Assembly: GCA_018650185.1 (NCBI GenBank) | Contig: JABIGL010000178.1 | Span: 1 to 35,305 of the forward strand | Origin: Chloroflexota bacterium | GTDB taxonomy: Bacteria; Chloroflexota; Dehalococcoidia; Lucifugimonadales; Lucifugimonadaceae | Reading direction: 5' to 3' | Length of the DNA stretch: 35,305 nt | Shown: one piece after another, positions 1 to 7,970 of the stretch | Numbering within the stretch: position 1 is the stretch's first letter | Layout of the letters: each line of letters opens with the position of its first letter | Translations under genes and position numbers: made by a program | The notes under the pieces: model-generated | Database searches by the model: none | What the model saw: the letters and a program-made list of their open reading frames with translations, nothing else | What the model was told of the DNA's origin: nothing

Positions 1-481
1 CGATCAATCCAACCGTCTCGTCCATCGCTCCGGTTCGAGGGAAGACCTTGGCGTCATGCGTCTTGACCGAGCGGTAGTTTCGTACCGCTCTGAAGTATCC
101 GCGCAGCGACAGCAAGACTTGAGACAGGCACATCTCTGATACGGGGATGGCGTTGATGCCCCATGCGCTAACCAGGGTGATGTCATGCTCGACCAGCGGC
201 GCAGCGAAAGATTTCACGTTTCCGGCCGCGTAGAACACCGCCCGTAACTTTGGCATGGATGCGAAGTGATGCTCGGTGAAACGTGGCATGCCCCACGTGG
301 CGAATATTACGTCCGTGTCCGACAGGGATGCTGCGTGATCTTGGAAATTGGCGCCGTTCATCACGTGCGGGTAAAGGTCTGTCAGCCCGGCTATGCGTTC
401 CCGTCTCCCCTGACCAAACACATCACCATCGGCAGGCGGGTAGTCGTAGAAAATTGCCGACTTCACGGCGTTGCCCTCCAT
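1..481 (-). CDS. D-2-hydroxyacid dehydrogenase, N-terminal part (cut by window edge)
   Basis: The reading frame is open from an ATG at 481-479 leftward to the window edge and gives 160 residues without a stop. It begins MEGNAVKSAIFYDYPPADG and contains the substrate-domain pattern of NAD-dependent D-2-hydroxyacid dehydrogenases: a DTDVIFATWGMP strand-turn near residues 55-66, a PKLRAVFYAAGNVKSF segment near 77-92, and the ITLVSAWGINAIPVSEMCL stretch near 101-119 that leads into the cofactor domain. The last visible residues, DETVGLI, are the start of the first beta strand of the NAD-binding fold, so the glycine loop and the Arg/Glu/His catalytic residues lie outside the window. It is divergent from the dehydrogenase at 707 and shares a 225-bp intergenic region with it. 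The substrate cannot be told from sequence. The family call is firm, the precise activity unknown. Confidence 0.85.
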   Translation of the reverse strand, partial: MEGNAVKSAIFYDYPPADGDVFGQGRRERIAGLTDLYPHVMNGANFQDHAASLSDTDVIFATWGMPRFTEHHFASMPKLRAVFYAAGNVKSFAAPLVEHDITLVSAWGINAIPVSEMCLSQVLLSLRGYFRAVRNYRSVKTHDAKVFPRTGAMDETVGLI

Positions 482-556
482 CTCAGGATGTCCACGATCA
501 TGGCGATCCCAGGAAATTAAGGGAGATCAGATAAATTCAAGCCTTCACGAGCGCCG

Positions 557-635
557 ATTATATGGTGTGCGCCGCGCGATGGCGTCCCGCTCGTACCGGT
601 TGATGTATTACGAAGATGGTTGTCAGGGCTATAAT
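557..635. promoter_or_regulatory. Possible divergent promoter region (two TATAAT-like boxes)
   Basis: Between the divergent dehydrogenases there is a perfect TATAAT at 630-635 on the plus strand, about 70 bp before the start at 707, and a perfect TATAAT on the minus strand at 562-557, about 75 bp before the start at 481. Neither has a convincing -35 hexamer at 16-18 bp, so these are only candidate -10 elements. No clear operator palindrome was found between them. Confidence 0.3.
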
Positions 636-706
636 CCGCCTGCCCGGAACTTCAGGCTTTCTTTTTGGCCGGGTGATTTTCTGCTTGCAAAGAGGAGATT
701 CTTTCA

Positions 707-1705
707 ATGGCTCAGGCCCTGGTAGCCGTGATCGGACCGAACGACGACCGTACGCAAAAGGTGCTAGCGCGCTACGAAATGCTGGCCCAACAACACGGGG
801 GCGATGTCGAGGTCCGCTTCATTGACAACGCATCCGGAGACGAGTCCATCCTTGAGCAGGCGAAAGACGCCATTGCCTTGATCCCGGCGGGTCCACACGC
901 AGTGACCACGGAACTCGCATTGAAGTTGCCAAACTTGCGGCTTGTTCAGACCACCTCTGCGGGGACTGATTACCTGGACAAGACAGCCCTGGGGGAGAGC
1001 GGAGTACTGGTCGCCAACAACGGCGGCGGTAACTCCGTCGCCGTGGCTGAGCATGCCATTGCACTCATGATTTCCGTCTACCGGAAAATGGATCTTCAGT
1101 TGACCAGCACCCGGGCCGGAACCTGGATGGCCGGTGTTACTGGCGAGGAAGGCGAGTATCACAACCTGGTCAACAAGACCGTAGGCGTTGTCGGGCTCGG
1201 ACGCATCGGTTCGCGGGTCGCTCGACGGCTCCGCGGCTGGGAGTGCGAGGTCATCTACTCCGACGTAGTGTCCATCCCTGAAGAAGTTGAGAAGGACTCA
1301 CGGGCGCGAAAGGTCGAGCTTGACGAACTACTGAGCACTTCTGATCTGATCACACTTCACGTTCCACTAGACCGCTCCACTCACCACATGATCAGCACCC
1401 GTGAGTTCGAGATGATGAAGTCCACCGCAATCCTGATCAACGCGTGTCGTGGGCCGGTCGTTGACGAAGCGGCCCTGACCATCGCGTTGGAGTCAGGCCA
1501 GATCTTTGGCGCAGGACTTGATGTCACCGAGCAGGAGCCAACACCGCCGGACAACCCGCTTCTCACAATGGACAACGTAGTTGTGACTCCACACCTGGCG
1601 AGTCTCGCCGAAGAGTCAGGTATTCGCTCAACAGACTTCGCTATCGCCAACGTCTCTCGATTGGCCCGTGGCGAAGAACCAGAGTCGATCGTCCACGCGG
1701 TTTAG
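707..1705 (+). CDS. D-2-hydroxyacid dehydrogenase
   Basis: NAD(P)-dependent reduction of a 2-keto acid to a D-2-hydroxyacid, or the reverse, in the cytoplasm. The 332-residue protein has the usual family length and layout. A glycine-rich dinucleotide loop GLGRIG lies at residues 163-168. The catalytic trio is visible: Arg248 in NACRGPVVDEAAL, Glu275 in DVTEQEP and His296 in TPHLAS. The ATG is preceded by AGAGGAG at 691-697, a good ribosome binding site. It is followed after 2 bp by a HAD phosphatase gene, which in turn overlaps a sarcosine-oxidase-like gene, so these three form an operon. The specific substrate is not evident. The Arg-Glu-His spacing resembles phosphoglycerate/glyoxylate-reductase-type members more than D-lactate dehydrogenase. 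A role in serine synthesis is not supported because no ACT domain is present. Confidence 0.9.
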   Translation: MAQALVAVIGPNDDRTQKVLARYEMLAQQHGGDVEVRFIDNASGDESILEQAKDAIALIPAGPHAVTTELALKLPNLRLVQTTSAGTDYLDKTALGESGVLVANNGGGNSVAVAEHAIALMISVYRKMDLQLTSTRAGTWMAGVTGEEGEYHNLVNKTVGVVGLGRIGSRVARRLRGWECEVIYSDVVSIPEEVEKDSRARKVELDELLSTSDLITLHVPLDRSTHHMISTREFEMMKSTAILINACRGPVVDEAALTIALESGQIFGAGLDVTEQEPTPPDNPLLTMDNVVVTPHLASLAEESGIRSTDFAIANVSRLARGEEPESIVHAV

Positions 1706-1707
1706 CG

Positions 1708-2382
1708 ATGGCTCCGACCAGCCCGTTAAAGGCTGTCTGCTTCGATATGGACGGCGTGATCGTTGATTCTGAGCCTGTACATTACGAGGCGGACCGTCTC
1801 GCTATGGCCGCGCATAACGTTAAGTTCACCTTCGAGAACAAAAAGGCGAACTACATCGGCCGAACGGTACAGGGAACGATGTTTGAGCTGGCAGAAGTGC
1901 ATGAAATTCCGGACCCGGAAAGATTGCTACAGGAACGCCAGGATATCTTCCTAAAGCTGATCGGAACCCAACTTGCATTGCGGGACGGCCTGCGTGAGTT
2001 GCTCACGGCGCTGTCTGAGCGATCCGTCCCGTGCGCACTGGTGACTTCAGGTAGCCGTTGGTATATCGATAACGTATTCGATCGGTTTGAGCTGCGTCCA
2101 TTTTTCGCCGGGATGATCGGAGTGGAGGACGTGAGCGCACACAAGCCTTTGCCTGATCCATATCTTGCAGGTGCGCGTCTGCTGGGCGTTGACCCGGAGT
2201 CGTGCCTGGCGGTGGAAGACTCCACGGCAGGTGTGGCATCCGCCAAGGCGGCAGGTATGTACTGCATTGCGGCGCCCAGCGAGATGACGCTGGATGCTGA
2301 CCTGTCCGCCGCCGATATGCGTGTCGAGTCGTTCCATCAACTTGATTCAAAGCGGCTCGATAGCCTGTTTGGAGCGAAATGA
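1708..2382 (+). CDS. HAD-superfamily phosphatase / beta-phosphoglucomutase-like
   Basis: A 224-residue haloacid-dehalogenase-type hydrolase. Motif I is CFDMDGVIVDSEP at about residues 11-23, giving the Asp nucleophile and the second Asp acid/base; motif II is LVTSGS near 112-117; the motif III lysine sits in AHKPLPDPY; motif IV is AVEDSTAGVASAKAAGM. The helical cap inserted after motif I places it in subfamily IA, with beta-phosphoglucomutase, phosphoglycolate phosphatase and sugar-phosphate phosphatases. The start lies 2 bp after the preceding dehydrogenase stop, and its TGA overlaps the next ATG (ATGA at 2379-2382), so the three genes are probably translationally coupled. The likely role is dephosphorylating or isomerising a small phosphorylated metabolite linked to the neighbouring oxidoreductases. 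The exact substrate cannot be inferred. Confidence 0.87.
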   Translation: MAPTSPLKAVCFDMDGVIVDSEPVHYEADRLAMAAHNVKFTFENKKANYIGRTVQGTMFELAEVHEIPDPERLLQERQDIFLKLIGTQLALRDGLRELLTALSERSVPCALVTSGSRWYIDNVFDRFELRPFFAGMIGVEDVSAHKPLPDPYLAGARLLGVDPESCLAVEDSTAGVASAKAAGMYCIAAPSEMTLDADLSAADMRVESFHQLDSKRLDSLFGAK

Positions 2383-3512
2383 CCAGTTACGACGTTGCCA
2401 TAATCGGCCTCGGGGCGATGGGGTCCGCCGCGGCGTATCACCTGTCCAAACGCGGATCGAAGGTAGTCGGGTTCGATCGTTTCACACCACCGCACGTCAT
2501 GGGGTCTTCGCATGGAGACACGAGGATCATACGCGAGGCGTACCACGAGTCACCGGCATATGTTCCGGTGGTGCAGCGGTCATACGAGCTATGGGCGGAG
2601 TTGGAGGAAGAGGCCGGTCAACAGCTACTAAAGCAAACCGGCGGTGTGATGTTCGGTCCGCCTGAGGGCGAGACGGTGTCCGGGGCACGACACTCAGCCG
2701 AGTTGCACGGACTGGCCCATGAAGTGCTCGATGCCGATGAGGCGCGTAAACGCTGGCCACAGTTCAACCCTCCCGATAATTTTGCCGCCGTGTATGAGGA
2801 CCGCTCGGGGATCCTGTTCCCGGAGAAGTGCATAACCGCACAGCTTGATGGCGCTGCATCGCGAGGAGCGGAACTTCGTTACGGAACACAGGTCCTTGGA
2901 TGGTCAAGTGATGGCGATGGCGTGACGGTCCAGACCGATTCAGGCGACGTGACAGTGGGACAGCTACTCATTACGGCCGGGGCCTGGCTCCCGGGACTCG
3001 TGCCTGAGCTGGCACTCCCGATAGAGATTGAACGGCAGGTATTGTTCTGGTTTGAGCCTGACTCAGACCCGGGACTGTTCAACCCGGATAACTGCCCGAT
3101 CTACATCTGGGAGTATGAACTGGGCCACGCGTTTTATGGATTCCCGAATCTGGGAGACGGCGTCAAGATCGCCCGACACCACGATGGGAAGGTCGTGGAT
3201 CCGGATACTCTGGATCGCGATATCGTGACGGATGACGACGAGCAGGCTCTCCGCACCCGACTTACCCCGCTCATGCCCCAAGCTGCTGGACGCGTGACGC
3301 GCTCCGAAGTGTGCATGTACACGAACACCCCTGATCATCACTACATGGTCGGCTTCCACCCGGAGAACTCGTCGGTGCTGATCGGAAGCCCGTGTTCAGG
3401 CCACGGGTTCAAGATGGCGTCTGCGCTTGGTGAATCGTTTGCTGAGTTATTGCTGGACGGACAGTCCCGGCATGACCTGTCTCCGTTCGCACTGGAACGA
3501 TTGCTGGCGTAA
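2379..3512 (+). CDS. FAD-dependent amine oxidase, monomeric sarcosine oxidase / N-methyl amino acid oxidase type
   Basis: A 377-residue flavoprotein of the D-amino-acid-oxidase (DAO) superfamily, close in length to monomeric sarcosine oxidase. An FAD-binding Rossmann motif, IIGLGAMGSAAAYHL, is at the N terminus, followed by SSHGDTRIIREAYHE, which is typical of sarcosine and N-methyltryptophan oxidases. Cys312 in VCMYTNTPDHHYMVG occupies the place of the cysteine that binds FAD covalently in monomeric sarcosine oxidase. The C-terminal PCSGHGFKMASALGE segment completes the flavin site. Known members oxidise N-methylated amino acids or cyclic imino acids to an aldehyde (often formaldehyde), an amine and hydrogen peroxide. 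The gene overlaps the HAD gene by 4 bp. The family is well supported; sarcosine as substrate is only a guess, although formaldehyde release would suit the one-carbon genes further right. Confidence 0.88.
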   Translation: MTSYDVAIIGLGAMGSAAAYHLSKRGSKVVGFDRFTPPHVMGSSHGDTRIIREAYHESPAYVPVVQRSYELWAELEEEAGQQLLKQTGGVMFGPPEGETVSGARHSAELHGLAHEVLDADEARKRWPQFNPPDNFAAVYEDRSGILFPEKCITAQLDGAASRGAELRYGTQVLGWSSDGDGVTVQTDSGDVTVGQLLITAGAWLPGLVPELALPIEIERQVLFWFEPDSDPGLFNPDNCPIYIWEYELGHAFYGFPNLGDGVKIARHHDGKVVDPDTLDRDIVTDDDEQALRTRLTPLMPQAAGRVTRSEVCMYTNTPDHHYMVGFHPENSSVLIGSPCSGHGFKMASALGESFAELLLDGQSRHDLSPFALERLLA

Positions 3513-3548
3513 CTGACCCCGACGATCACTCAAGTCTGGCAACTTCAT

Positions 3549-3681
3549 GTCATTCTGAGGAGCCTGCGACGAAGCATTTCGCCGCTTGATATCGGTCCAA
3601 CGACCGACGTTCTCGCGCCCTGCTATTGGCGAGATTCCTTCGAGTACCTCAGGACAGGCTCTTCGCTTCGCTCAGGATGAC
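3549..3681. repeat. Imperfect inverted-repeat element of the GTCATYCTGAG family
   Basis: A non-coding element of about 133 bp between two convergent genes. It opens with GTCATTCTGAG (3549-3559) and closes with CTCAGGATGAC (3671-3681), the reverse complement with one mismatch. Further in, GACGAAGCATTTCGCC on the left matches, inverted and imperfectly, GGCGAGATTCCTTCGAG on the right. The right arm read on the minus strand (GTCATCCTGAGCGAAGCG) shares its first ~18 bases with the arms of the inverted repeat at 31915-32031, so they belong to one dispersed family. No transposase is present; it may be a MITE-like or folded-RNA element. The rest of the 220-bp gap shows nothing else. Confidence 0.6.
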
Positions 3682-3732
3682 TTGTTGCGGGACCAAGTAT
3701 CTCGGGAATGTCGTCCGAATCGCGGACCTGTC

Positions 3733-5370
3733 CTAAACAAGGTCCTCAGCCCAGTAGTACTGGCCGTGGGTGAACACCAGGTTTCTCGGGTTGTCGGCCA
3801 GCAAGTCGCCCATCGCCGTCTTGAATATCGTCCGGTTGGGCTTGCCCTCCGGATCACGTCCCATGGCTGTCGCTTCCTCTTCGGACGTGAAGGCGATCGT
3901 CTGACCTCGATCGTCCTCGAATCCCCACAGCGACTCGGACGCATCAACCGGAGTGTCAGGAATTACCTCAAGGAAGGGCCTGAGTCGCGCCTCGGACGCC
4001 CCGCCATCGCGTAACGCAGCGACCGCTTTCTCGTACATAGCTCTGGCACGGTCCGGGTATTGGTCGATCACGTTCGTGTTCTGGTCCGGGTCTACCTCAA
4101 GATTGAAGAGCAACGACGGCCTGCCAAGAGGACTGCAGATCATTGCCCAGTAACGCTCGGTGACGGTCAGCGCTTCAACCACGCGGTCTGACCCCACCCA
4201 GCCGTCAAAGAGGTGTCCGACCTCCAGGCTCTGGCCCGTATCGGTAGCCGCCGCCGGGTATCGTCCGGACACAGCGTGCTCTCGAACATCGTCGACCTCG
4301 CCCCGCACCATCGGCCACAGCGAATGGCCATCCATCGGGTTCGGGGCGTCCGGCGGTTCTATTTCTAGAAAGTCGAGGACGGTTGGCATGACGTCGACAG
4401 GCTGCACGATCCCCTGTGGACGTGTTCCCGCGCCGTGGCCTTCTGGATGGCGGATCATCATGGGAACCCGGGTAGTGGTCTCGTACAGGTTGCCGAACTG
4501 ACCGCCGGGCTTCCCTTCAAGGTCATGCTCACCAAAGAGGTGGCCGTGGTCCGTGATGTGGACGATCAGCGTGTCCTCCATCCGACCCGTTCGCTCCAGT
4601 GTCTCCAGAATGCGACCGACCCATCTATCGGTCATCGTCACGAGCCCTGCGTACATGGCCTTGACGTGCTGTGACTCCTCTTCCGTCATATATGTGCTGC
4701 GTCCATAAGGCGGGTAGTGGACCACCTGACCGTCGAACGCGGGGTCCGCGTACAGCTCAAGGTCGTACCAGGGTGCGTCGAACGGCTCATGAGGATCCCA
4801 CATGTCTACCCACAGGAAGAACTTTTCGAGACCGGCGTTGGCCTCAAGCCAGTCAGAGGTCTCGCCCGCGATCCGTGACACGGTGTAGTCGCGGTCGTAC
4901 TTCTGGAGGCCCTGATTCCTCCAGTACAACTTCAACGCCTCTGCCGACTTGATCTTGTAATAGTCCGCCTTGAGCGGCGTCGGGACCGTTGGGTCGGTCA
5001 CGTAAGGATCTGTGTGCTGCCCGCGGACCCATGACCAGGCATCGAACCCTCGCGTGTAGTCAAAGTTGTGATAGCCGAGTTGGGGTGGGTCGTAGATCAG
5101 TTGCGTCGTGTAACCGGCACCCGACAGCACCTGGGCCAGGGTGACGTCCTCCGGCGATAACGGCTCCCAGCCCCTGATCGGAAATCCATACCGGCCGGTC
5201 GCGAGGTCCCATCGGTTGGGGATCGTCGGATACGAAGCGATGTAGGCCCTGTCGAAAACGGCTGATTCAGACGCCAGCCGGTTCAGATTTGGCGTATGAA
5301 TCCAGTTGTTTCCGTACGCACCCATGTGGTCTCGTCGAAATGTGTCGTTCATCAAGACGATGACGTTCAT
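3733..5370 (-). CDS. Sulfatase-superfamily hydrolase with Thr in place of the formylglycine residue
   Basis: A 545-residue alkaline-phosphatase/sulfatase-fold protein. The N terminus, VIVLMNDTFRRDHMGAYG, gives conserved metal-site positions (Asp9, Asp14). THIS family's signature follows as PTIPNRWDLATGRYG: in ordinary sulfatases this is C/S-x-P-x-R-xxLLTGR, with the Cys or Ser converted to formylglycine. Here the position is Thr49 (codon ACG at 5226-5224). The distal metal motif TDHGHLFGEHD and the lysine after it are intact. With the metal site kept and the nucleophile changed, the protein may be a Thr-nucleophile phospho- or phosphonate hydrolase, or an inactive relative, rather than a true sulfatase. 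No signal peptide is seen, so it is probably cytoplasmic. It stands alone, convergent with the sarcosine-oxidase operon and divergent from the MoxR operon. Confidence 0.85.
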   Translation of the reverse strand: MNVIVLMNDTFRRDHMGAYGNNWIHTPNLNRLASESAVFDRAYIASYPTIPNRWDLATGRYGFPIRGWEPLSPEDVTLAQVLSGAGYTTQLIYDPPQLGYHNFDYTRGFDAWSWVRGQHTDPYVTDPTVPTPLKADYYKIKSAEALKLYWRNQGLQKYDRDYTVSRIAGETSDWLEANAGLEKFFLWVDMWDPHEPFDAPWYDLELYADPAFDGQVVHYPPYGRSTYMTEEESQHVKAMYAGLVTMTDRWVGRILETLERTGRMEDTLIVHITDHGHLFGEHDLEGKPGGQFGNLYETTTRVPMMIRHPEGHGAGTRPQGIVQPVDVMPTVLDFLEIEPPDAPNPMDGHSLWPMVRGEVDDVREHAVSGRYPAAATDTGQSLEVGHLFDGWVGSDRVVEALTVTERYWAMICSPLGRPSLLFNLEVDPDQNTNVIDQYPDRARAMYEKAVAALRDGGASEARLRPFLEVIPDTPVDASESLWGFEDDRGQTIAFTSEEEATAMGRDPEGKPNRTIFKTAMGDLLADNPRNLVFTHGQYYWAEDLV

Positions 5371-5629
5371 CCGGGCCCCTTTTCGGTCTTCATTGTGATT
5401 TCACGGGCGTGAATTGCCAAGTCGTCATCCACAATCCACGTACCCGGTAATGCGGGATAACCCTACATGAGCGCGACGGACAACGCAGACGATTTTCTGG
5501 TTCAACCTTGAGAAGCTGTGATTCTCGGTTGCCTGAGATCGCTGTGGGGAGTTCGATTTCAGGTGATCCCGGACGTGATATCTCCAGCGCCAACGATTAA
5601 TCCACCGCGTACCTACGGAAGAGGTCAGC

Positions 5630-6658
5630 TTGACCCAGTTGCAGAATGCCGGGGGCAGCCCCGCCGACGACTCAACCACGAACCTCAAGTCGGGTCGCGT
5701 CCTACATATGCCCGTTGAGGGCGTTACTCAGGCGGCAGTCGAATCATTCGCCGCAGATGTCGATGCCCTTATCGCCAACATCACAAATGTGGTGGTGACT
5801 TCGGATACGACCGTGAGGCTCACCCTCCTGGGGTTGTTCGCGAAGGGCCATGTGCTCTTAGAAGACCTGCCCGGCGTGGGCAAGACGCTGATCTCCAAGA
5901 CGATTGCGCAGTCGATTCAGTGTGATTTCAAGCGCATCCAGTTCACGCCGGACCTGCTACCCAGCGACATCACCGGCACGTCTGTTTTTGACATGAAGGA
6001 CAGCAAGTTCGAGTTCCTACCGGGACCGATCTTTTCCAACATCGTCCTCGCTGACGAAATCAACCGGACGGGCCCCCGCACCCAATCCGCCCTTCTGGAA
6101 GCGATGGCCGAGTACCAGGTCACTGTGGAAGGCGAAAGCCGCAAACTGCCATCTCCCTTCCTCGTGATTGCTACGCAGAACATGGCCGAGAGCCACGGGG
6201 CGTTCCCACTTCCGGAGTCGCAACTCGATCGCTTCCTCGTATCGCTTGGCATGGGCATGCCGGGCCCCGAGGACGAGGCTGAGATTCTGGCGCGGTCGCA
6301 GGGCGGAATGCCCGAGGCCGATGTGGTCATGACCGAGGAGCGAGTACGTCAGATGCAGGATGTGGTGTCCGGTGTTGAGGTCTCCTCTCCAGTACGCCAG
6401 TACATGGTTAATGTGATCCAGGCGACCCGAATTGCAGATGGAGTCCAGTTTGGCGTCAGCCCCCGGGGCGGCGCTGCACTACAACGTGCTTCACAGGGTT
6501 GGGCGGCATTCAACGGTCGCAACTATGTCGACCCTTCCGACGTGAAGGCGGTCGCTCCCTACGTACTGCCGCACCGGATCACTCTTGGCGCAGGTGCTGC
6601 GCTGCGGGCAGATCAGGTTGTTGCGAGCATCCTGAACAGCGTGGCGGTGCCGGCCTAG
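5630..6658 (+). CDS. MoxR-family AAA+ ATPase
   Basis: A 342-residue MoxR-type AAA+ ATPase, thought to act as a chaperone that assembles or activates partner proteins. Walker A is PGVGKT at residues 81-86, Walker B is IVLADE at 138-143 followed by NRTGPRTQSALLEAM, sensor 1 is IATQN near 180-184, and the arginine-finger region is PLPESQLDRF. I chose the TTG start at 5630 because GGAAGAGG lies 5 bp upstream (5617-5624); the next candidate, ATG at 5708, has no good ribosome site and would still leave the AAA+ core intact. It is followed after 49 bp by a DUF58 gene and then a transglutaminase-like membrane protein, the well-known MoxR/DUF58/transglutaminase arrangement. The 259-bp upstream gap shared with the divergent sulfatase-like gene shows no convincing promoter. 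Confidence 0.9.
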   Translation: MTQLQNAGGSPADDSTTNLKSGRVLHMPVEGVTQAAVESFAADVDALIANITNVVVTSDTTVRLTLLGLFAKGHVLLEDLPGVGKTLISKTIAQSIQCDFKRIQFTPDLLPSDITGTSVFDMKDSKFEFLPGPIFSNIVLADEINRTGPRTQSALLEAMAEYQVTVEGESRKLPSPFLVIATQNMAESHGAFPLPESQLDRFLVSLGMGMPGPEDEAEILARSQGGMPEADVVMTEERVRQMQDVVSGVEVSSPVRQYMVNVIQATRIADGVQFGVSPRGGAALQRASQGWAAFNGRNYVDPSDVKAVAPYVLPHRITLGAGAALRADQVVASILNSVAVPA

Positions 6659-6707
6659 TGCGATTAGCGAGCTCCTATGCAGCGCACCCGCGAGGAGTTG
6701 ACGCACG

Positions 6708-7970
6708 ATGATCACGCGTCGTGGCGTTGGCATAATCCTTACCGCAGTCGGGATTTTCTTCCTGGCCTCTATCACTCGCGTCGGCTGGCTACATCTCACG
6801 GACGCCGTCCTGTGGGGGATGATCGCTGTCGGCCTCGTACTTCCATGGATTACGGTGCCCGGATTAAAAGCGAACCGAAAGATTGATACAGGTCGCACCC
6901 GCGATGAGGTCGCGCCAATTGTTGGCGACGAGATCGACGTACAGGTCGATATCGCAAACCACGGCGTAGTCCCGCGCTATCTTGTGACCGCGTCGTACGA
7001 AAGTTCCTTCAGCGGCATCGACAAGAAGCGGGAACGCGTTTTCTTCACGCACCTGCCTGGTGGAACCACAACTACCGGAGCAAACACCGTCACATGCGAC
7101 CTGCGCGGGTTGCACGAGATAGGCTCTCTGACCGTGGAGTCGGCGGCGCCTTTCGGGTTGTTCAGGCGCAAGAAGCGGGTAGCCGCACCGTTCGAGGTAC
7201 TTGTGTACCCGAAGTGGCACCAGATGTCCCACGTCGGACTGTTGGAAGCCCCTCGTGGCGAGACTGAGGGACGGCGTGTCTCACGCACCGGCAATGAAGT
7301 CATGGCCGCACGTCGCTACGGCGTGGGCGACCCGATGCGTGATATTCACTGGAAGAACACGGCACGTACCGGACGGCTCATGGTGAAGGAATACGACGCT
7401 GGCGCCGATGATGGCGTCGTGATTGCTTTGGACGCTTCCTCCGTTCATGGGGAAGGGGCGAAGACGACGCTTGAATACGCGCTCTCGATAGCGGCAAGTG
7501 CGTCACGTGCACTTGTACGCAACAACCATGAGGTATCTATCGCAGCGGGCGGCATCCCCGGACCTGCTACGACCGACTGGGCGAAGATCATGGAGTCGTT
7601 GGCGCTTGTGGAAACGGGACCGCTCAAGAAACTCGGGAACGCGATCGCCAACGTGCCGGGTACGGCTCGTGTCCTGGCAATCGTCTCGGCTGATGACCGG
7701 GTGTCCGTCAAGGCGTTGGCATCGTTAGCACTAAGGGGCGGTTCTGTTTCGGCCGTTGTTCTTGGTGGGTTTACCGACAGCGACCACACCACCGCCGCCG
7801 TTGCGTCTCTCAAAGCCACGGGAGTGTCGGCTATCGAATGCCAGCGTGGTCATATCGAAGACTGCATATCTGAAATTGAGGCCGGTGAACCAACGCACGC
7901 CGACGTCAACGCACGTCGCTGGAACACGGCCGACGCACCGAATATCGGTGACCTTGGGAGGGCCGCTTGA
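6708..7970 (+). CDS. DUF58-domain membrane protein (MoxR partner)
   Basis: A 420-residue protein with two N-terminal hydrophobic segments (about residues 7-24 and 31-48) followed by a cytoplasmic or surface region. The DUF58 signature YGVGDPMRDIHWKNTARTGRL begins at Tyr204 and is followed by a von-Willebrand-A-like stretch beginning VVIALDASS. DUF58 proteins are nearly always encoded next to MoxR ATPases and are believed to be their clients or adaptors; the molecular role is not established. Its TGA overlaps the TTG start of the following transglutaminase-like gene, and a strong GGGAGGG ribosome site for that gene sits inside its 3' end (7956-7962). Family assignment is secure, function inferred from context. 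Confidence 0.88.
   Translation: MITRRGVGIILTAVGIFFLASITRVGWLHLTDAVLWGMIAVGLVLPWITVPGLKANRKIDTGRTRDEVAPIVGDEIDVQVDIANHGVVPRYLVTASYESSFSGIDKKRERVFFTHLPGGTTTTGANTVTCDLRGLHEIGSLTVESAAPFGLFRRKKRVAAPFEVLVYPKWHQMSHVGLLEAPRGETEGRRVSRTGNEVMAARRYGVGDPMRDIHWKNTARTGRLMVKEYDAGADDGVVIALDASSVHGEGAKTTLEYALSIAASASRALVRNNHEVSIAAGGIPGPATTDWAKIMESLALVETGPLKKLGNAIANVPGTARVLAIVSADDRVSVKALASLALRGGSVSAVVLGGFTDSDHTTAAVASLKATGVSAIECQRGHIEDCISEIEAGEPTHADVNARRWNTADAPNIGDLGRAA

Noticed and set aside
636-676. Terminator-like hairpin (GCCTG/CAGGC then a T-rich run) with an alternative CCCGG/CCGGG pairing, like an attenuator
   Set aside because: If TATAAT at 630-635 is the -10, transcription would start inside the stem, and the stem is only 5 bp. 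No leader peptide is evident.
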